This document shows, in pieces, positions 46,701 through 55,700 of a stretch of DNA of 64,000 nt (position 1 is its first letter; every line of letters begins with the position of its first letter). Origin of the DNA: Bactericera cockerelli. Lineage: Eukaryota; Arthropoda; Insecta; Hemiptera; Triozidae. The stretch is taken from contig CM044967.1 in NCBI GenBank assembly GCA_024516035.1, positions 15,343,145 through 15,407,144 of the forward strand, read 5' to 3'. A model generated the notes under the pieces. The model did not search any database, was not told where the DNA came from, and was given only the letters and a program-made list of their open reading frames with translations. A program made the translations under genes and the position numbers.

Positions 46701-49700
46701 AACCACTTTTCCACCGACACAGTTGAAATATTGATTTGAATTCTATCTCTGCCTGACTTTGAACAATGAGTAGACTAGCAAAGTTCTGGCTGGCTATACA
46801 AGAGAAGTTCTGGCTGGCTAGAATAGCTAAATTTTGGCTAGCAGTCACTAAAGTATCAGAAATGCTCTCAATTAGAATTGGAATTTTAAAAATTGTTCCA
46901 CATGGTTTGCATCAAATCTACCGAAGAGAAGTAACAATAATATCGTTGACACTTCAAAAATCCTTAAAGCCGCATGTATTATGGACTTGCTGATTCTTTG
47001 AAATACACTGAGCTTTCTGTTATCGCTGGTGGTGGTTAAGGCGCTAAGGTTATTCATGTTGCGTACAATAAAAATAATAATATAATATCATCTTATTTTT
47101 ACTGCCCGACTAGGACTTTTGAGTCAAATTATTCCAGCAGTAAGCCCAAAACGTATTAGCACGTGGTCAAAATCTCAAATGGGAGGGTAACTTGTCATGT
47201 TCTAGCTGGTATTCGGATTGTACTACTTATATTACTTGAATCACAACCAACGCAGGAATTTTTCCTCATTTATTTGAGACATTCCCCGCAAAATAATGTT
47301 AGCAGGACAGCTGTTTGAATAAAGGGACCCTTGGCAGTGGCGGCTCGTCGGGTGAAGACACTGAAGACATTTTCACCTAATTTTGAACAGTGAAAACACT
47401 ACTCATAATCCCTTGAACATGGCACAATTGATCCAACTCAAAGACAAAAAAAAAAGAGTAAGCTTTGTGTAAAATAGATCAATGCTGCTTAACATTTCAT
47501 GTTACTTTCCAAGGAGAACACCAAATGTGAAGACAATTCGAAATTGTCTTCAGTTGTCCTTGAATCAACCAATCAGAGTTGAGTATTTCCAAGTAGGTAT
47601 CATGAAATATTAGGCAAGAACTATATCTATGTAATATGCTACTGAGGACAGTCTTCAGTTGTATTCAGTTTACATTATCTACACGACCTCATACGAAATG
47701 TCACGAAGCCACATACCATGTGCGATGTCATGTGTTTTTGATATTAACATTGTTGCCAGTAGCATTATGCCAGACCTAGGAAACCAGTCAATGATTTAGC
47801 CTCCCATATCTAGCACAATCTTGTAATATTAAAAAAAAAAATAATAATAATAATAACGTAGGCGCTAGGAAAGCAGGATTTTGTGTCAGGAATTTTGGAT
47901 ATTATTTCTCATTTTTTGGGTTCTAGTTTTGTACATAGTTCCTAAACGATAGCCGATACCAATAAATTTTAACTATATTTTATGTATCTTGTCAACTATA
48001 TGTAGTATTAAAAAGGACATCTCGATTGAAGTCAAATCTCGGAAATAATTATTTAATGTAGGTACCGAAATTGAGCCAAATAAGATAATCTGGTATCTAG
48101 TTGTTCCAAGAAGTTTTTAAATAGGGACAATGGTGGTCCTGTTTAAGATCCTGACTATGGAACCACTTTAAAAAAAATCATGAAATTAGACGTGTTGAAA
48201 TGAAATTCTCAAGAGAAAATTCTGTTCAGGCGGTGTAGTATTATTTTTTTAAATAAATAAATACGTCTTACATGATTTGAGGGATTTCTTAAAATTTAAA
48301 ATATAGCTCTTGAAGTTTGTAGAAATTTAGCAATGAAATTAACTTGGCAACATTGTATCTCTTATCTTTAGAATGTAAACAAAACTTGTCGCGTACTTTT
48401 TAAATTTTATTAGACCATTTTCAAATCTTTTCAACGGTAATCAAGTGACTTTTAATTGGTGTAACTAGTTAATAAAGTTATTTCCCAGTATTTGATACAG
48501 GATAGAAACATTATTCCTACCTGATCTGACCTGTGCTTTTCATAATAAGTTGAATATGAAGTAGCTATGTACTTCTTTCAGTGTCAGAAATAACATTATA
48601 ATTATGCAGGTTGCAGGTAGCTAAGCACACAGCTTCCAGTGAAGTACTTAAAATTATAAGGCAATATCTGTGTTTTTCTTAAATACCTAGTCATTTAAAC
48701 ATCAATGGTAACACAAATTTAAGCTGATTTTATATTTGTAGTAAGTATGTTTTCTTAGATTTATTTTGTAATCTGGTGGTGGATTTTCTTCCAGTTTTGG
48801 ATTGTAATTTTTAGTCTTCAACTAACTTTCTTTCCTTCCTAGTTCTAACTACTGAGGTATAATCCTAATATTTTTATTTTAATTCCTTTTTACCAACTTT
48901 TAGTTAATATTTTTTATTAAGATGAATAAATATTTTTTATTAAGATGAATAATTAATAACAATATTTCAAAGAAACAATGAGATCCCCACAAAATCATGG
49001 GGTTCAAACATTAAAAGTAACCCCATTCAGATTAAGAAGTAATGAGGATAAGAAAGATATTATGACTACTGGATCTCCAATTACTATAACCACCACTAAA
49101 AAAGTAAAGCAAATGCCTGCCCCACAGCCATACAGGTCAAGCCTGAATGGCTTATGAAAAATGAATGGCTGTGTACCAGCTCAAGTGTTGACAAATTGTT
49201 CTGCTGGCCTTGTTTATTTATTAAGTACCAAGTGTTCTCCAAAAAAAGTACCTATAAAAACTTATATGATGCAAAACTGGTATGAGAGAAAATCATGCTC
49301 TGCAGGGAAACAGCCATAACTTACAATGGGCTGTGTTTATGAGACCATAAGAACTAAGATCTGATAAATTAATAATTTTATTTTTTCAATACTTCTGGGT
49401 ATAATTTGTCTTCACCTAGTCTTGAAGTCAGGAGCCGCCACTGACCCTTGGCCTCCTTCACTTTCTGCCTCATTTTAAGTTGTGGGTTGTTTGTTTGCAT
49501 GTGTTGCAGGTCTTCACTGATGCTATCTATTCTGCCTAGTCTTGGTCTTCCTAACATTTTCCTGTTCTGAAGCTGTGAGTTACATACTGTTAACGGCATC
49601 TTATCATCATCGAATATCTTAACGTAGGTATCCTCTCTTCATACATTCTCTCATAGTAATTATTTTCCTCTCGTTATCCATTCTCTCAACGTAATATCCT

Positions 49701-52700
49701 CTCTATCCAATCTCTCGTCATGTCCAATAAGATAACATTACAAAAAGTCCTCAGACAAATTTGTGAAGATCACAAATTGCTCAAACTCGCCTTACTAAAT
49801 GTGTTTGCCACACTTGGGACTCAAACCACCGACCTCCAGGTTACGAGTTCGCGGCCTTATCGATCCAGCTACTCAGGTTGGTTCAATAGGATATGCTTCA
49901 ACAATAAAGCGACCTCAGTAGCTTGATCGATAAGGGGGTGGACTTTTAACCTGGAAGTCGGTGGTTCTAGTCCCACAAGTTTGGTAAGACTTTATCAGTG
50001 TGAGTTCGAGTAGTTGTGACATAACGAAAATGATTAACACAATTATGATATGATCCAAGGACACACAATGTGTGAAACTGATAGCAGTGTGGACGTTGGG
50101 AAAAAAAAATAAAAAATAACTTGATAAAAAAGAAAAATTGAAATCCGAGCAAAAAGCATTTTTTTTTTTTACAAAAACGAACACAATACTTCCGATTTCT
50201 AATATTATTTTTTTTCGGAACTAACATCAATATTTCTTGTCAACCCTGTATAAGTTGTAAATGTTCACTTGTGCACCATCCGTGTCCAACCTATAATTCT
50301 CGCATGATAGGGTCACTTAAGCAGCAGGGGACAAGAAAGCGCTAAATACATGCAATTCTCTCCGACCACTGCTTTCCAAGGAGAAAGAGCTTTACAATTT
50401 ATTAATTTTATTGAAGTAGAATTTATTAATTTTATTATTAAAGTAGTTACCGTTGCCAATTGTGCAAATGTGCACTTAACTTGCACAGCTTGATCTCTGG
50501 TTGGGGAGAAAAAATCTACTAAGTAAATAATCTACCTGTATGTCTTTCTTGATTACTCTGTTTTATACTATCGTTGCATTACTTTATAATAAATCAATTT
50601 TATTTTAAATTCAAAGAGAGAACGTAAAAATATTTATTAAAAAATACTTCACAACTGGTGCACTTCTTCTTCTCATGTTCTTTGATTCAGGTGGTTGTGT
50701 ATTATTTTGTGAGAGCCACGTATTACATTTGTGATAATATTCTCAAAAGTGATCTTGGGTATATTGAATTTGGTTTTGAAGTTAAATAAATATAAATCAA
50801 TTCTGTTTGTACTGATTCATACTGAATCAACAGTTCTCATCAATATTTCTTTGTATATCAATAAGTATACTTCTTCTTCCTTATTACAGTTTTGTGGGTA
50901 GCGCAAAATAGGCCTCTTCCGTTTCTTAAATTTAATATGCTAATATATTATTTTGTCTATAATGCCGCCACTCGTTGCTACTGACATCAAAGCAGTTACT
51001 CATTTTTCCTCACGAAACAAGGTATGAGGACCCCGTAATAATCAAAGTAGAAAGTCGAAAAATACACCATGCAGCCACGCGATGATATACTTCTCTGATG
51101 ACTCGAGTGAAAACCAGCTTTTTTGATTTTATCAAGCAAGTCTGTCTTGGGGACTATAAACAGTGAGGAGCCAGCAGTCTGGTTGGGGGACTATAAGCAC
51201 TGAGTAGACCAGCATTAGCTTGGTTCTGGGGGTCCTTTTCATTTATTAGCCTTCTTGTAAAGACAGTAGTAGAACTGCTGAGTCATTCCTCCACTGTCTG
51301 GCTACCATCGTTCACGATGACGCCATCCTATGATGATGATGAGTTAAGCTTCCGTTTCCTGAAGAAATGCGAAAGCGGTTCCGGGGCACAATTACTTTGG
51401 TGATGTTTTCTTGATCTGAAGTTTTCTTGGCATGTTCTTCTAAAAGTTACTCATGAGTCTCATGACTTCTAGAACAGAGGTGATAATTTCATGACTTCGG
51501 CACCCCACCGACTACAAGGTTCAATTGCTTCGCCGTTTTCCATCAAGGACACAACAAATGACACCAGTGACCAATATAAATGTACTTTCACGCTGGTGTA
51601 GCCAGATTTAATAATCTCCCCAGCAGGCGCGGCCGGTGAGAAAATGTTTTTATGGTGCTGCCACATAAACCGTACTAAAATGGAATTTATAGAGTCTCTC
51701 TATCAGTATCTAAAGAGTTTGGGTTTGTTTACTATGCCAATCATTATAAATACTATAAACAAGGAGTAGACCAGCAGTCTTGCTGGGGGACTATAAACAG
51801 GGAGTACACCAGCATTGACTTGGTTTAGGGGCCCTTGTCAATTATTGACCTCCTTGTAAAGACAGTGGTATAAGTACTGAGTCATTCCTCCACTGTCTGG
51901 CTACCATCGTTCAAGATGACGCCACCCTATCATGATTAATTATTCTAGAAATGTGTGATGATTTTCATCGTGTACGAGATAGGTTTCGTTTAGGGGTGCT
52001 GCAGTTCCACAGCTCCTTAGCACCGGCCGTTAATCAAGAACACTTGAAATCAAATAATAAGCACTGATAATTAAACTTTCCTTGAAATATCTCAAGAACA
52101 AAGTTAAATTTTTTTTTTTTTTTTTTTAATCCTGTCTAAGGTTCTAATGTGTAAAATCAAAGATATAAAAGGTGGTACAAAAGAACAGGTGATAATATTT
52201 TAAGAGGTATTTAAAGTTGTTGATCAGAGAAGGATTACAAAGGAACCACCAGAAAAACCAAAAGATCAAAATTCCCAGTTTCGAAAATTTGTCTTAAAAG
52301 TTGTTACAGATATTTACAAATTCCCAATTTCTCAATCAGAAATTTCAAATAGGAAAAACCCAAGTTCATTTAGTGACGTTCCTTGCTCGTGTGTGACTAG
52401 ATACTCTTCAGGACTTGAGATAACTATAGGTAAAGTACACGTATAGATTACCGATACTCTCTTATCTAACTCGCCTTGAAATATCGAGTGTAATGTGCCA
52501 CATTATAAACACGTTCGTGTACTACACTGGACGACACAAAATATGGAACGGATTTCAAAGATAGGCTCATGTTGTATTTATTTTAGAAAAATGCCACAAG
52601 GGCCAAATCATAAAATAAGATTACATGATAATTATGGGGGGACTATAAACAGGGAGTAGACCAGCATTGGCTTGGTTGTGGGGGTCCTTGTTAATTATTA

Positions 52701-55700
52701 GCCTCCTTGTAAAGACGGTAGTAGAAGTACTGAGTCATGCCTCCACTGTCTGGCTACCATCGTTCACGATGACGCCACCCTATGATGATGAGGATGATGA
52801 TAATTTTGTATGGGATATGGTGCTCTGTAATGAAATTAGTGGAAAGTTCCACTTACGGGATGATATTCCAGTCCTAGTCGGTGAGTATAATTTGATATTG
52901 GGACGGTCACGGTATTATAATAATAACACTCTTTAGTGGAAGGTAACCACCAGGCGAAGTTATTGCTTGAATCATTTTCTAACGCCTAACTCTCGGAGTA
53001 TTATTTTTATGTGGTCACAAACTCAAATTAATGAAGAAAAATTCATGCACTGGGTGGACTTCAAACCAACGAATGCATTACCAGACTAGGGCAACCTCTT
53101 GACTACCAGTGCACTCAGTGACTATTATCTCTGTTCAGAAGAGAAATAATACGCTGTTCTAATCGAATTTATAATATTTTGCCCTGAATCTTCTTCGATA
53201 TGGGCAAAATGTAATAATTTCCATCTCCTATCTTTCAAATGCATACCCACTAAAAGTTTTTGTATACTACTATCAACAAATCAGTAATGTGTGCACTACC
53301 TATCAACTCTTTGACTGTCAGAGCAAAAAATATTGACATGTTTCCTACTCGACCAAGCCAAGAATGTGTGCACTTCCCTAGCGGTCAAATGTAAAAAAAA
53401 TATGTGCTTCTCATTTCCTTATACTTTGACCTACATTAGCTTTAATAACAGCCTCAGAATCCTCAAGACACGAACAATCTCGCTAGCATGAACCTCCACA
53501 ACAACAACACCACACCATGATGAAACTGTTCCATATTTTATGCTGCTGAGTGTACATATTATGTTGTAAGAAAAAAACGAAAGTAAGACCTAATAGCTAC
53601 ATCATTACACGGAGAAGTTTTTTCTTCTTTTTTTTGCCATTTCTCTCATTGCGGATAGAAAAATTCCAGGAATCTACCATCTCGGTATACCACGTTGGAC
53701 TGCGTAGTACTAGTATTAGCAACTGTGAGTCTACCTGGAAAAATAAGTAACTGCCTATCTAATAATAATATTGATTCTTAGAGCTCATTCACACTATCAG
53801 TTTTTTATGGTACCAAACAATCCTAACCGACATCAGTAGCTTGATTGATAAGGCAGCGGACTCTAACCTGGTGGTCATTGGTTCGAGTCTCCAGTAAGAC
53901 AAATATTTAGTAAGCTGAGTTACAGTAATGGCACAAATGAGGGAGCATTACCTTGATTGCGATTGACACAAATAAATAACTTTTTTTGGAATTTAGATCT
54001 AATTCACACTGACAGTTTTTAATGTTCCGTTTCTTTTAATTTCAAGTGTTTTTTTGTCTTTCGTTATTTCATCTATCTCTTTGTCTCTTCCTCTCCCTTG
54101 ACCTCTCTATCTCTCCCTCAGCGTTCTCTCACCTTGAAACTATCTCTTTTAAATGTCCCTGTATTCCTCCTTGTATCCTTTTCCTATACATATCCCTACT
54201 TCTATCCAGCTCTTTATCTTGATAAATCTATCGACCAGTGAGGCAGTCAATCCTATCACTTAATGGGCTGGTACGATTCCCAGCGAACGGATGGTAAAAC
54301 CCCCGTCCTGACTATCTCAAGTCAGGACTTTAAAACCAAATAGAATCAATGGACATGAAAGGATCCTGGACATTGGATCTGGGCGTCCATATAGTCCTCT
54401 CATCACCGTGTTATAGGTATCTGTCTCTTTCTTTATGGGAACATGATGGTATAGCTTTATTTTTTTTTATTATTATTTTTTTTTTACAGATTATATATTT
54501 ATGCCATTTGCAATCCAGAGGGCAAAGTACTCAGAATACTTGAGCATTTTTTGGTATGAATATGATCCTTTGTTTCTCCTGTATTTTGTTTCAAATGTTG
54601 CCAACTTTATTATAAATCCCATTGTTTCTTCTGCCCAAGGTCCGAGCATTTCTACAGAGACAGCCACGAAGATGAAATTATTCTTGATCTGGGAATATAC
54701 TCGATGTTTCTTTTACAGCCTTCTCAGAAGCAAAACCGGACCCGCGTTCTCGTTTATATTACTTGAGCGAGAGAGTCAGTGCAAGCAGCATCCCATTCTA
54801 AGGCACGTCCCGCTCCAAGCCGTGTTTGTTATGCCGTCGGGCCTTTGGCACCTTCTCTAGAAAGTCCTGTTGGCTCAAGTTGCGAACCAATATTGGCAGA
54901 CTGGAGAGCTCTTTTAATGAGTTAATTTAGCTCAGCATGTATTTGAGTATGTGCCAGGATTTTTCTGACAACTTAGCCCATGATGGCCCAGAGCATCAAC
55001 CATATCCTATCTCATGGACACGGAATTATCATTATTATTATTACTGATTGGATTTAGGTTTTCTAGTTATACATTCGAATAGTTAAAATGAACCGAATCA
55101 TAATAATATAATTATATCTTGGGTAGGAAATGTAAACAATTTTCTACTCATAAAGAACTACAAAATATATTATTGTGGTTTCAAGGGAAACAGCTGTCCT
55201 GGGTATCATTCCAGAAAGCACATTCACTCTCAAAATCACCAAATCTTTATTTCCAACCGTCAAATCTCGTTTAATGATGCATTCAGATTGTAAGTTATTT
55301 GACTTTGAGAATGAGGGATTGAGTGTGCTTCCTGGAAAAATTACCTGTTCCAAACTGCAAAGGCTTTTCTTTCCTTCTTATGATAACTCTCGTCTGATGT
55401 GAAAGACCTTAAAACATTTGCACATAGTAAATTAATTAAAACCTCTTCAGATGATTTGTAAGTTCATCTTTTTCAGATACTGCAAAAAGTTAGTATATTC
55501 GTATAAAATGCACTTGTGAAATCACAACAATTGTCAACTTGATCTTGCTTTACCAATTTTTTGCGCTACTTGGTGCTCGAACCACCGACCTCCAAGTTGA
55601 GACCACCGCCTTATCGATCGAGTTATTTGAGGTCAGTTTTTTTTAGGTAATTAAGCTAGTTCTAATAGAATGATAAACTTACTCTTAGCAGCCCAGGTAG

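Larger units (their letters stand above)
53115..55200. other. NRF intron 1, right part: repeats and unassigned sequence
   Basis: Apart from the family B SINE at 53828 and the ORF at 54501, a pyrimidine-rich CTCT stretch lies near 54060-54200, and a fragment AACGGATGGTAAAACCCCCG near 54285 also occurs near 58650. Confidence 0.45.

Noticed and set aside
47335..49443. A host ZMYM1-like gene
   Set aside because: The zinc-finger reading is bounded by transposon inverted repeats and a target duplication and ends in a stop; it is a hAT fragment.
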